64,000 nt of DNA from Bos javanicus. Taxonomy: Eukaryota > Chordata > Mammalia > Artiodactyla > Bovidae. Both the position numbers and the translations under genes were made by a program. The notes below the pieces were generated by a model that did no database searches, was not told the DNA's origin, and was given only the letters and a program-made list of their open reading frames with translations. Where the stretch lies: assembly GCF_032452875.1 (NCBI RefSeq), contig NC_083868.1, positions 31,352,537-31,416,536 on the forward strand, in the 5' to 3' direction. Position 1 is the first letter of the stretch. Every line of letters starts with the position of its first letter. Below are positions 22,830-34,690 of the stretch, in pieces.

Positions 22830-23085
22830 ATAATACCAATAACTATCAATTGCTGAGGCACTGTGAGGAGCGTTTTTTCATACATAAATTCTATAAAGAT
22901 ATTTAGAATTCAAAAAACCTGTGAAAGACTCCATTTTGATCCCCACTTTACGTATGAGGGAATTGAAGCATAGAAAATGTAAGCCATATGCCTAATGTCA
23001 AAGATTTAAGTAAAGGAACTGAGATTTGAATCTTAGGATCTTGGCTCCAGATGCCATGTTATTAACTACTACATTAATTTATATT
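22830..23085 (-). mobile_element. MIR SINE, antisense
   Basis: 'gatccccactttacgtatga' plus 'gggaattgaagcatagaaaa' and 'gaactgagatttgaatctta' match the reverse complement of MIR, covering the 3' core and the region complementary to the B box. Confidence 0.78.
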
Positions 23086-23430
23086 ACAGATCACCCAATA
23101 CCCCAAATAGCATATTTTAAGCTTGTTACAAAAAATGAATTCTTCAACTGTCATCAAAAGTCTTATTTTTATTTATGCTTTTATGATTAGTTGCATTAGT
23201 GAAATATCTTTCCCAATGCACAGATTATTGGGGAAAAAATAAAACAGAAGGCAATTTATATGCCTCATGTTCCCAGCAGTTTTGCTTCAGACAATACACA
23301 TGGAGATGAATATAAGTTATTTAATTTTGTAGCATAAGAAACAAAATTTGAAAGTAACAACAGTAACAAAAGTAATTTGAAAATGTATTTTTCCATTGTC
23401 TAGCAAAATGGAGTTTTGAATTTAATTTCC
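23086..23430. other. Unrecognised DNA
   Basis: No feature seen. Confidence 0.5.
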
Positions 23431-23434
23431 TAAA

Positions 23435-23590
23435 CATCAGGGTTCAAACTGTAGTTCTTTCAGCTACTAACTGAATAATACTGCTAGACAAGTGAAGTTA
23501 ACTTTCTAGGCTTCTATTTCATCTTCACAATAAGGGTAATGATACTTCCCTTATAGAAATGATTGGTAATTGAATAAAATTAGGAATTTG
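23435..23590 (+). mobile_element. MIR SINE
   Basis: 'agggttcaaactgtagttct', 'aagttaactttctaggcttc' and 'cacaataagggtaatgatac' follow the order of the MIR core. Diverged. Confidence 0.68.
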
Positions 23591-23617
23591 AGATACCTAG
23601 ATAGAGACTGACTCATG

Positions 23618-23887
23618 TGCTATGCTAAGTCACTTCAGTCGTTTCCGACTCTGTGCGACCCCACAGATAGCAGCCTACCAGGCTCCCCCGTCCCTGGGAT
23701 TCTCCAGGCAAGAACACTGGAGTGGGCTGCCATTTCCTTCTCCAATGCATGAAAGTGAAAAGTGAAAATGAAGTCGCTCAGTCGTGTCTGACTCTTAGCG
23801 ACCCCATGGATTGCAGCCTAACAGGCTCCTCCATCCATGGGATTTTCCAAGCAAGAATACTGGAGTGGGGTGCCATTGCCTTCTCCG
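23618..23887 (-). mobile_element. BOV-A2 SINE
   Basis: Complete antisense dimer: 'gctaagtcacttcagtcgtt' to 'ggtgccattgccttctcc'. The usual (GCT)n end is reduced to 'gctatgctaag'. Target duplication is unclear. Confidence 0.95.
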
Positions 23888-24262
23888 TGTGTGCATTCAG
23901 TAAATGTCAATGTCATGCTCCATCTGATCTTTAAACAAAAAGCTTTCCTGGGTGGAGGGACAGGAACAAAACTTTTTATTAAAAATCACTAAATTAAGAT
24001 TTGTATGAAATATTTAACAGAACTACACTGCAATATTGTCATTTGACCCATATTTCCAAAATACAGTGTCAGGCTAAGCAATATGTAAACATGGTACAAA
24101 CAGAAACTTGAAAAACATTTTTAATTTAATCTCAGTGGCTATTCTTACAATTTTGTCTTTTAAGTCTTAGATTATATATAGAAAACTTTGACAAAAACTA
24201 AAATTCTAAGAATATCTGCTATACTTCAATATTCATTAAATATATCTTAAGTGAAGGATGCC

Positions 24263-24286
24263 TTTTTTTTTTTTTTTTTTTTTTTT
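24263..24286. repeat. Poly(T) run, 24 bases
   Basis: An uninterrupted T run followed by 'aagaaaacaac'. It could be the tail of an antisense retro-insertion, but no duplicated flank was found to the right. Confidence 0.9.
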
Positions 24287-24476
24287 AAGAAAACAACTAC
24301 ATACCACAAAGCTAAATGGCTTGGAATTCCTTCCCTCTTAAAATAAAAGCAAAATGAACTTCCTGAGTTTTGTTTTAGTTACTGCAGGTTTTCTTCTTTT
24401 TTTTTGAAGATAAACTTTGTGACAGCAGATACCCCATTATATTTTCATGGTCCATATCCATGCACAAGATAGAAAA

Positions 24477-24518
24477 CCATCATTGGTTCTTTTTTTTTTT
24501 TTTCCATCACTGGTTCTT
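24477..24518 (-). repeat. Poly(T) flanked by 15-bp direct repeats
   Basis: 'ccatcattggttctt' (24477-24491) and 'ccatcactggttctt' (24504-24518) flank a T run and differ at one base. This looks like a target-site duplication around an antisense poly(A) tail with no body. Confidence 0.75.
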
Positions 24519-27500
24519 AAGCAAACTGATGACAGAACCAAAAGTTAGGGGAAAAAAATAATTCTTGCTTTTATAAATACCCTATAACCTAAAAATCAGT
24601 AAGATCTCTTTAGTATCAAGTTTTAAGATGAATAAAAAAATAATTCAAGTAGATTACTCTTTAAGTGTTCAATAACTTGAAACGCTGCCATCCTATTCTA
24701 GACTTTTGGAAATCAATACTAGAAATGAATCAGGCTGAAAGGGATTCGTCTACTAAAGCTTTCTTCTGAATCCAGACAAAATAAGAAGAGTTATGTTATA
24801 TATCACTGGAAAAGTGTCATGGAACATTGATTTACTATGTTAGTGACAACACTGAAAAAACAAATCAAACTACCCAAGAAATAGCAAAAAATGTACTCTA
24901 AAAATGTCCTTTGGATAACATTATTAGCCCTGGGTAAAACCATGAGGCAGAAAAGTATTGAAAGTAAGCATGAACCTCACTCAATTCATTTGACCTCTTA
25001 ACTTACAAAACTCTAAAATTTTCAGCTTATCTTAATATATCTATTATACATTTGTCACTATGAAATGCAGTTCTACTTATATTTATTAAAAACAAGGTCA
25101 AATGAATAAATGACACAAATTTGTAGAAAATGTACTGTTTTGAAACAATGCAGTCTATTTAATTTGAGCACCCAATTCTTGAGCAATGCTATGAGAAGTC
25201 AAAGGTGAATTCTTTTTTCCTAAGCAACAGGTATGATATTAAACACACATATTTTCTACTTAATATAGAATAATTTTTTATCACAGCACAGACTTTTCAC
25301 TTAAGCCAATTTGGAAGGTATCTCATTATTCATTTTCTCCTTTTGCTTTATATCAAATTTTGATTAATATTTCATTGCAATATCACATTCCTCTCCAAGT
25401 AACCACAGAGACTTTAATTTTATCCTATGATGGTGTTATGTCATATAATAGAGGTTCTTTGGTTATCCATAAATTCAAGACACATGTTATAATTAAAATT
25501 TAATTGAACAGTGGCCTAAGGTAAGTAAAAGGATTGAGACATATAATTCAAGTAATATGCCTTTTTTTCTCCCTCTCACATATGAGGTAAACTCATGGCA
25601 TAAATGAAAGTCAAATGAGATTTAATTAAATTGTTTCAGATTAAAAGGATATTTTCTATTGCCATTTAAGAACTGATATGTAAATCTAAAAATTAACATT
25701 CACCTAAAATAGTTTTAATAATTAAAAATCAGAAAGTCTACCACTCCTATCCATAGTTATATTTATCATTTCCTCCGTACATGGAATATTTATGACTATG
25801 AGTCTTACAAGAAGATGAACAGATGCAAATTCAGATGCAGAATCGTGGTCACTTTTGAGAGAAGAATCAGAACTCCCTAAGAATTACTGCTTGGATTAGG
25901 AACACTTTGTTTCATAGAACGTCAATTTCTAAGCTTTTAAAAGAGCACTTTCACAATCCTGAATGAGAAGGCATGACTATTGGCCCCCTTACAGAGACTA
26001 TGACCATGTGAGCAGGTATGGTGCCCAGTAGAAACTGATTTATCATGCTACTGTCAACAAACTACAGAAAACTTTGGGCCAAACAAATAGGAAGCCATGG
26101 TGGAGGGCCATGGTACAAGGTAGCCAAGTAACTGGGGAGCCAAACTTGTGCTGAGCTAATTTAATTTTTTAAAGCTGTAACTCAGTCCATGCCTTAGGGA
26201 CACAATTTCTGTTTGGCAACATTTTCTGTGAAACTAAAACAGCTGCTCCACCTATCTCATATCAGATATTGTGCTATTTCAAGCAAATGTTTACCAAAAA
26301 TAACAATTGTCAGGCATGCTTTTCCAGAAAACTTAGATTGAACAAAACAGATCATTGTGCCTCTACAGATTGAGGGTTGATACAAATTATATTTGCTAAT
26401 AAAATTACTGATATTTCTAGTAATGTGAAGAAATTAAGCCAATTTCTAAAGATGCTAAAAATAATATATAACCATATGTTTCAATAACATCATTTAAAAA
26501 TTAGTTGTATGCATAAAGGGTAATAGATTAATTAAATACACACCAATCCAATTTGGAACGCTTTTAACCTTTTATAGTATAGAATATTTCTAGAGTACTT
26601 AAATTAGTGGTTTATTAATGAAAATTTAACTACCATTATATTTTGCTAGTTTTTCATCCTCCTAATGAAAAGACAGTTTTACCAGAATGCCTGGTTTGAT
26701 ACCTAAAACATTGAGTGTACTTTTCATGCTCCTTTGGGTTTTTCAGCACATTGATTGAAGTCTAAATCAGAAACTGCTAAAGGACTAGCCAGCATACATT
26801 TGAAAAGAAATTTTGACCAATTTTGACAATGAAAATACAACTTATTTATCTATTCATCATAGTGCATAGAAGTCAGCAAAATTCAATATGGTAGCTGAAG
26901 CAGGACTTGTTTTGCTTTGTTTCCCAATGCTAAATGCCAGCTCCTCTTTTGTAATCTGAGCTTTTAATCTTACAAAGATAGAATGAACATACTAAACAGG
27001 ATAAGGCATGCATGACTTAGTATTTTTCTATGAATGTCAGTTGGAATCAATATTACTTAAGCACAAAGCATATTCGACAGCACAATCTTAGATGACTCTT
27101 ATATGCCTCAGGAACAGAAAGGCTACAAGATCTCAGCAGAAGCTGAAGGTCAGGATGTAAAGAAACCTGTATCTAGGTTCAGGAAATGCATAAAAAAATG
27201 CTAGAAGGCAAATTCTCTAGCTTCTGGCTAAATTCGTTGAGATGTCACAGTCCAGATGAATCAGGTTTCAGAAAGTTGGATGAATGTCAAATGGCTTATG
27301 CCAAAGAGCAGCTTGTTCTTGGAGCATGCTTAAGGCCATTTTGTTCAGAGATTTCAGAGAGGAAACAACCTGCAATTGTAATTCTGAAAAGCCCACTAAA
27401 AATCATTAAAAAAAAAAAAAAGATCTTTCAGACACACTGAATTATACAAAATGACTGACTAGGCCTGAAGCTTCCTGAAAAACTTTTTTGTTGTTAGAAA

Positions 27501-28261
27501 ATTGTTTCAAGAGCAGAATGACTGAGAATAAGTCCATGTAGCATTCTGAACCAAAGTTAGCAGATGTCTTCTTATCTTAAATGTTACACGAACAACAAGG
27601 AAAACAGAGTAAAGCATATGGACTTGACAAAATTCAGAGTTGGGTTTAAATAGAAACATACAGTGGCCAGTTTTAGTTTTGACTATACCTTCCTTCCAAA
27701 TAATATGACTGACAGTTACATGCTCGGTTGGCCGTAGACATCCAGCCAGTCACGACAGCCCTTCCAGTGCTGCCAAGATGACTTCAATGGTTCCAAGTGG
27801 CAATGCCACAGCTATCACTTTAGTACCATGCTTTCAATGCTCATATCACCCCACATTAGCTACACTGATGTTCCATCTGTCAGAGACATATCTGGCACCT
27901 GAATAATAAATGATGCTCTATTAGCATGGCTTAACAGAGTAACAATTAATAGCCACCATCTGTTTATTAAAAGCAAGGAAATTTGTCTAAACTTTGGCAA
28001 AATCTTGCTTTGTAAATATTTTCTACTGGTGAATTGGGTCAAAAATATTATAATAAATCTTATTTAAAATAAATGTTTTTAAAGGAACAAAATACTTTAT
28101 CAAATATGATGTTGCTTTACAGTATAATATATTCTGTAAAAAAGTGTTTAAGTAAAAATTATATTTTGGGAAGAGAATCACAAATGCTTGTTCATGGAAG
28201 TAGGAGGGAAGAAAATACTGTAGACACAAAAATAAAGATCACCCATATACAGAAATAATAG

Positions 28262-28405
28262 TCTTCTCTTGGTTTCTGTAGGAGATTGGTATCCACAGGG
28301 GGTCCTAGAACCAAACTCCAAGGATGCTCAAGTTCTTTATAAAAAATGGAGTAGTTCTGTGAGTGTAGAATCTGTGGATTCAGGTGGTTTACTTTGTGCA
28401 TTAAT
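28262..28405 (+). mobile_element. TcMar-Tigger/MER2-like DNA transposon remnant
   Basis: 'tctcttggtttctgtaggag', 'gattggtatccacaggggg', 'ccaaggatgctcaagttct' and 'gaatctgtggattca' resemble the end regions of Tigger/MER2-type elements. Recognition is by pattern only. No terminal inverted repeat pair was resolved. Confidence 0.45.
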
Positions 28406-28870
28406 GGGGAACACATGAGAAATAAAGGAATATAAAAAAAAAAAAAAAATTAAAAAAAAGATAAAAGTCACAAGAAATTTGAACTCTTTACAACATAAAA
28501 TATAATCTTCCAGAGGAAGACAAGTTTAAGAGAACAACAACAAAAAGAAACTTCTGCCCAAAATCCTTTCCCTACTTACAATTACTAACTATATACTCCC
28601 TAACATTTTACCTAGTTATTAAAGAAAGAAAATACAGAAGGAAACCAAAATCTGTAAGTGAATAAATGGGGAAATTGGAGGTTGGTGAAGTCAGATTTCT
28701 ACAGACATATAACTTAAAGAACTTAAAAACGTCCCCATTGCTTTTTTTAATCTAAGACACAGAAAGCAAATACGCTGAATTAGAAATGTTCTTAAAAAGT
28801 ATCTACGTATTTATTTTCAAATTAGGATGACAAATATATAATTCCATTTTTATTCCAAAGAGAATAACTT
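28406..28870. other. Unrecognised DNA with A-rich run
   Basis: Contains an A-rich stretch at about 28434-28459. No gene or repeat recognised. Confidence 0.5.
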
Positions 28871-29047
28871 CTTCAATGATACATGCATGGGATTCTCTAG
28901 GCAAGAACACTGGAACAGACAGACTGTCATACCCTACTCCAGAGGATCTTCCAAACCCAGGGATAAAACTCTTGTCTCTTATGTCTCCTGCATTGGCAAG
29001 TGGATTCTATATCACTAGCACCATTTGTGACATCTTCAATGATATAT
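28871..29047 (-). mobile_element. Bov-tA SINE, 5' part, with 14-bp target duplication
   Basis: Antisense copy at about 28885-29033. It keeps the tRNA-like head side but lacks most of the Bov-A tail. It is bounded by 'cttcaatgatacat' (28871-28884) and 'cttcaatgatatat' (29034-29047), one mismatch. Confidence 0.85.
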
Positions 29048-29379
29048 AGATAGTAAATAACTGACTTTTCACTTGAAATTTATAATTCACACTTTTTAGA
29101 CTATATTAATTTATGTTGTTATTCTTGATAGCATTATTAAAATTATCAGAGAAACTGAACACTAAATGTAAAATCAGTCTTCCTAGATTGGTAATATTTG
29201 ATTACTACATGAAGGCACTTATAGATTTCTCATGGAGCAAGTTAGTTTTATATTTATTCTTACTGATTTAAAATTTCACAGATATGGTGCACCAAGATAT
29301 TAATTCAGCTAAACATTTGTTAAGCATTTACTAAGTACAAGGAATTAGTCTAATTTCATATTAATTATTTATTTTAACT
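29048..29379. other. Unrecognised DNA
   Basis: No feature seen. Confidence 0.5.
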
Positions 29380-29792
29380 CTAACTACAAACAAAGCTAGT
29401 GCAGGTGATGGAATTCCAGTTGAACTATTTCAAATCCTGAAAGATGATGCTGTGAAAGTGCTGCACTCAATACGCCCACAAATTTGGAAAACTCAGCAGT
29501 GGCCACAGGACTGGAAAAGGTCAGTTTTCATTCCAATCCCAAAGAAAGGCAATGCCAAAGAATGCTCAAACTATCACACAATTGCACTCATCTCACATGC
29601 TAGTAAAGTAATGCTCAAAATTCTCCAAGCCAGGCTTCAGTAATACATGAATCGTGAACTTCCAGATGTTCAAGTTGGTTTTCAAAAAGGCAGAGGAACC
29701 AGAGATCAAATTGCCAACATCCACTGGATCATTGAAAAAGCAAGAGAGTTCCAGAAAAACATCTATTTCTGCTTTATTGATGATGCCAAAGT
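29380..29792 (+). mobile_element. BovB reverse-transcriptase segment, sense
   Basis: A plus-strand frame from the start of the RT region (VKVLHSIRPQIWKTQQWPQD, then KGNAKECSNYHTIALISHA) reaches a stop after ILQARLQ. It reopens as ELPDVQVGFQKGRGTRDQIA and then EFQKNIYFCFIDDAK. BovB identity stops abruptly at 29792, well before the YADD motif, where antisense BovB terminal sequence begins. Confidence 0.93.
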
Positions 29793-30288
29793 CCAACTCT
29801 TTGCAATCACATGGACTACAGCACTCCAGGCCTCCCTGTCCTTCACTGTCTCCTGAACTTGCCCAAGTTCATATTCATTGCATTAGTGATGCCATCCAGC
29901 CATCTCATCTCATGATGCCCTCTTCTCCTCCTGCCTTCAATCTTTCCCAGCATCAGGGACTTTTCCAATGAGTCATCTGTTTGCATCAGATGACCAAAAT
30001 ACTGGAATTTCAGCTTCAGCATCAGTCCTTCCAATGAATATTCAGGGTTGATATCCCTTAAGATTGACTGGTCTGATCTCCTTGCTGCAAAAGGGACTCT
30101 CAGGAGTATTCTCCAGCACCACAGTTTAAAAGCATCAATTCTTTGGCATTCTGCCATCTTCATGGCACAGTTCTCACAACCATATGTGACAACTGGAAAA
30201 ACCATAGCCTTGACTATTCAGACCTTTGTCAACAGAGTAATGTCTCTACTTTTCAATACACTGTCCAGGTTTGTCACTGCGTTAGGTC
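29793..30288 (-). mobile_element. BovB 3' segment, antisense, abutting a sense segment
   Basis: From 'gtccaactctttgcaatcac' (near the BovB 3' terminus) to 'ttcaatacactgtccaggtt'. The minus-strand frame at 30205-29843 reads MVFPVVTYGCENCAMKMAEC and RRSDQSILRDINPEYSLEGL, the C-terminal part of the BovB protein. It is inverted relative to the segment on its left. The usual first 20 or so bases of the 3' terminus are missing at the junction. Confidence 0.93.
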
Positions 30289-31235
30289 TGATCTGATATA
30301 TCACACATACTGTGGGATTATTTCCATTCAGCTGATAATGCACATATGGTTCCTACTTCCTGTCATTCACAGGGCACCAAGATGTGGATACACTAAAACT
30401 GAATCTAATTTTATACCAATAATTTTAACTCATGTCATTCAGTAGGGAGCTTAATTTTAAGTAGGATTTCTAGGTATTTTTGAAACAATAACCCTTTTTT
30501 TAAACTGTTTTTCAGCATTATAAAAATTATATTGAACTTTAAACTTAAATGTTTTAATTTATTAATATAACACTTTAAAACATATCTTTGAGAGCTGGCA
30601 TTTCATAACTTAAAAACAATTTACAATTTCAATTTTAACAAATAATGTATTAGCTACTGTACAGAACCATTTGTTCTCTATAAGCAACTTTCTTTATATT
30701 CTGCCATATCATTGAAAAAAAAAAAAAACCTGGTAAATAGTGTGAAATCAATAATAAAATCTAGTATCATAACCACAGGGCCCTCTCTCCAGGTTTAAAA
30801 CAATCCATTCATCAGTCCCACAGGTATAATTAATCAACCAGTAACTATAATGTTATACATAAATGAAATATCATCTATCCCCTAGAATGAAATATTATGA
30901 AACTTTTCCTGAATCACACAAATATATAAATGAAATAAAATCTTGACATTATGAATTTAAATTTGCTGTTTGCCTTCTACACGTCATTATTTTCCTTCCA
31001 AGTGCTACCACATCATCTATTATATTAGCTGTTCTAAAATTTTTTCAGCAGTAAACATTTAATAAATCTGGAACTTTCGGAATCCATCTTTCCCCCTTTA
31101 GTATTCCATGTATCATGTGTTGTGTCCAGGCAATTTCCTTCAACTTAAACATACTAATTTATTTTTTCATTTTTACTTGTCTATCTTGTATATAACATAA
31201 TTATAGCAGATAATAATTAAATAGTAGTGACTAAC
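30289..31235. other. Unrecognised DNA
   Basis: Only an A run near 30717-30728 stands out. Confidence 0.5.
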
Positions 31236-31236
31236 C

Positions 31237-31314
31237 ATCTCCCATGGACAGAGGAGCCTGACATGCTTATGTTCATGACGTCACAAGGTTAGATACGACT
31301 TAGCAACTAAACAA
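31237..31314 (+). mobile_element. Bov-A tail fragment
   Basis: 'ctcccatggacagaggagcc', 'gttcatgacgtcacaag' and 'tacgacttagcaactaaaca' match the end of Bov-tA. About 78 bases remain. Confidence 0.8.
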
Positions 31315-32030
31315 CATTTTATTTGGATTACAGAGTAAGGTGAGCTATAAACATCTTGATCCAGTCTTTAACCAAATATACAAGCATAACTGCATTGAAT
31401 CATCTTTCCCTTTCTCATGGAAATCACAGAAATTCAAAACAAATAGGGGAAAAGTCCCAAAGTTACATGTCCAGTATAAAAATCTGACAGATATAGTCTA
31501 GTTTCATAGTTTCGGCAGTATTTGTAAAAGCAAATTGGGCAGAATAGATTTTTGAATTGAAATTAGATAGAAGTTCTTGAAAAAGTAAGGAAAAAAGTTC
31601 ACCAGTATCAAGAGAGATCAGCCACTAAAGTTCCCAGAAAACAACAACCAAACCATTAAAGGAGCAGAGTCTGTCATGAAATGCAAAACTATGGTGTAAT
31701 TGCAATGTGGGCTTCTTAGAACAAGAATTGAGAAAGTTTATTGACTGAATAGTTCTGAATTTATTTTGGATGAGAAAAGCAGAACAGCCAGGGCCACACA
31801 AAGAAATCCATAGACAAACCATGTGTGCAGGAAGGAGTCCTTCTGTAAGAGTACAGGAACAGAATATCTTAGATTCAATTGTGTTTCTTTCCTCCAAAGA
31901 ATCGTACAAACGGTTGACCAAGGAATTTAATTCCCTTCAAGACAATGAACATAAAAGAGAACTGGTCAAGAAATAAATATTTAATATGTTTAAGTCTTTC
32001 ATCATTTAAGTTTTGTGGATTTTTATCTTT
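31315..32030. other. Unrecognised DNA
   Basis: A 68-codon plus frame (31770-31976) and overlapping minus frames of 98 and 112 codons lack recognisable domains. This may be poorly conserved L1 sequence upstream of the next element. Confidence 0.45.
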
Positions 32031-32033
32031 TAA

Positions 32034-34225
32034 AAAATCTGGAGGAAAATAAACAGTATGCCCATTATCACCACTCTTACTCAATATAGTACTAGAAGTT
32101 TTAGATAGAAAAATTAGGCAAGACAAAGAAATAAAAAAGCATCCAATTGGAAAGGAAGAAGTTAATTTAAGTATGTGCAGATGATATGATTTTGTATATA
32201 AAAAATCCCCCAAATCAAAAAAAATTATTGGAATTCATTAATGAATTCAGTAAAGTTGTAAGATACAAAATCAACACACAGAAAACAATTGCATTTCTAC
32301 AACCTCATAATGAAATACCTGAACAAGAAATAAAGAAAACTATCCTATTCACAATAGCATAAAAAACATTAAAATATCAAGGAAAAAATTTAACCAAAGC
32401 AGTGAAATATCTATACAGTGAAAACTTTATACAGAGAAATATGATGGTGAAAACTCCAAGACTTTGATCAAAGAAATTGAAGATACAAATGGAACTACAT
32501 CTAGTACACATGAATTGGAAGAAATAATATTGTTAAAATGTTCATAATACCCAAAGTCATCTATAGAATCAATGCATTCCTATTTAGATTTAATGTGTTC
32601 CCTATCAAAATTTCAATGGCATTCTTCACAGAAAGAGAAAAAATAGTTCTGAATTCATGTGGAATCTTGAAGACACTAAATATCCAAAATATTTGAAAAA
32701 TAATAAAGCTAGAGGTACTATACATTCTGATTTCAAACTATGTCACAAAGTTATAGGAACTAAAACACTATAGTACTGGCATGAAGACAGACACAGAGAT
32801 CAATAAAACAGAATAGATAGCCCAGAAATAAACCCATGCATGTACATGCAGTCAACTAAAATGGACAAGGCAGCCAAGAATACCCACTGGAGAAGAATAA
32901 TCTTTCCAATAAATGTGCTGGGAAAACTGAATAAATACATGCAGAAAAAAATTGGTCCCCCATCTTATATCATTAACAAAATTTACCTCAAAATGTACGA
33001 AAAACTTAAGACCTGATACCGTTAAACTCTTAGAAGAAAACATGTGAAAGATCCTCAATATTGGCCTTGGCAATGAATTTTTTGAGTGCTATACCTAAAG
33101 CACAAAAGACTAAAAGTACAAATATACAAATAGGACTATACCAAATTCAAAAAGTTTGAACAAAGGGAACAACAAAATATAAAGACTACAGACAGAATGG
33201 AAGACAATATTTGCAAACCACATATAAGTGTTTAATATCCAAAATATATAAAGAACACATACAAGTCAATAACATAAAAAACAATTTCAAAATTGGCACA
33301 GAAACTAAACGGACATTTTTCCAAAAAATATATATATATGACCAACAGGTACACAAAACACTGTTGAACACCATTAATCATTAAGGAAATACAAATTAAA
33401 GGCACAGTGAGATATTACCTCAAACCTGTTAGAATGGTTATCATTAAGAAGATAAATGAAAACAAGTGATAGAAAGGATGTGGAAAAAAAGAAACCCTTG
33501 TACACTCTTGAAGGTAATATAAGTTGATTCAGCCATTACAGAAACAATATGGGGATTCTTCAAAGAGTTGAAAATTGATCTATCATATGATCCAGCAATT
33601 TCACTTCTGGGAATATATCAAAGGAAATGAAAACAGTATATCAAAGAGATATATGCACTCCCGTGTTGACTGCATTATTATTCACATTAGCCAAGATATA
33701 GAAGCAACCTAAGTTCCTGTTAACAGATGAAAAAAGAGAATGTGGTATACACACATACATATATAATGGAATACTATTTAGTCACAAGAAAGAAAGACAC
33801 CCTGCCACTTGCAACAACATATATGGACCTCGAGGACGTTACACTTAGTGAAATAAGTCAGACAGAGAAAAAGGAATACTGTATGATATCATTTATATGT
33901 GGAATATAAAAATTACAAAGTCATAAAATCACAGTACAATGAATGTTACCAGAGGATACAGGGTGAGGGGATACAAAAGATAGCATTTAAGGGTACACAA
34001 AGCAAAAGTAATACATCAGCTCTAGAGATATAATGTACAGTTTAGTGATTATAGACAACAAAAACCTGCTAGGAGATTAGATCTTAATGATAATGATCAT
34101 TAGAAACAAATAATTATGTGATATCACAGAGGTGTTAATAAGTGCTATAATACAATCTTATTGCAACATATGAAATACCAAAATATGTTGTTATATATTA
34201 AAAGAAACACAATAGGATTATAAAA
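32034..34225 (+). mobile_element. Old L1 LINE: ORF2 3' half and 3' UTR
   Basis: Collinear with L1 ORF2 from the reverse-transcriptase core ('atgcccattatcaccactct', then 'gcagatgatatgattttgta' for the catalytic motif) to the C terminus ('ggaatactatttagtcacaa', 'tgaaataagtcagacagaga') and about 300 bases of 3' UTR. It is full of stops and frameshifts, with no frame over about 75 codons, so it is a fossil much older than the copies at 40.7 and 61 kb. Confidence 0.92.
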
Positions 34226-34234
34226 GAGATTTTT

Positions 34235-34690
34235 CTTAGCCCCTTTGAGATATAATTAACATATCATATGATTGACCTGTTTTAATTATAAAGTACAATG
34301 GCTCTTTCTAGATTCACAATGTTTTGTAGTTATCATCATAATCAATTTTTTTTTAATATTTGATTACCTCCAAATAAAACTCTGCACCCGTTAGTAGTCA
34401 CTCCCACTTTTCCTACTATTGTAGTTTTCCCAGTCGTTTCCCTAATCTTATTTCTGCCTCTAGACTTGCTTATTCTTGACATTTTTCACACATGGAATCA
34501 TAAAATATGTGGTCTTTTACAATTGACTTCTTTACCTTAAAAATTTTCAAGAATTATCTATGTAGGTAGCATGATCACTGATTCACATTTTTAAAATGCT
34601 GAGTAATATTCCATTATATAAAATATATATTTTGTCCATTCATCATTTGGTGTATATTCAGGTTCTTTCCATTTGGGGACAAATAAAAAA
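34235..34690 (-). mobile_element. Old L1 3' region, antisense
   Basis: 'tgagatataattaacatatc', 'ctctgcacccgttagtagtc', 'acacatggaatcataaaata' and 'gagtaatattccattatata' are the reverse complement of an ancient L1 (L1M type) end of ORF2 and 3' UTR. It meets the preceding L1 tail to tail. Confidence 0.8.

Larger units (their letters stand above)
23888..28261. other. 4.4 kb with no recognised ruminant repeat
   Basis: I see no BovB, SINE or L1 in this stretch, although the window average is roughly one insertion per 1-1.5 kb. It holds a poly(T) run at 24263-24286, a small duplicated site around a T run at 24477-24518, a 14-base A run near 27408-27421 and a locally GC-richer block at about 27720-27830. 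The best frame, 84 codons at 27186-27440, has no recognisable domain and ends in the A run. Confidence 0.5.

Noticed and set aside
31770..32213. Overlapping frames of 68 (+), 98 (-) and 112 (-) codons
   Set aside because: Conflicting strands with no recognisable domain. The right part overlaps the start of the old L1 at 32034.
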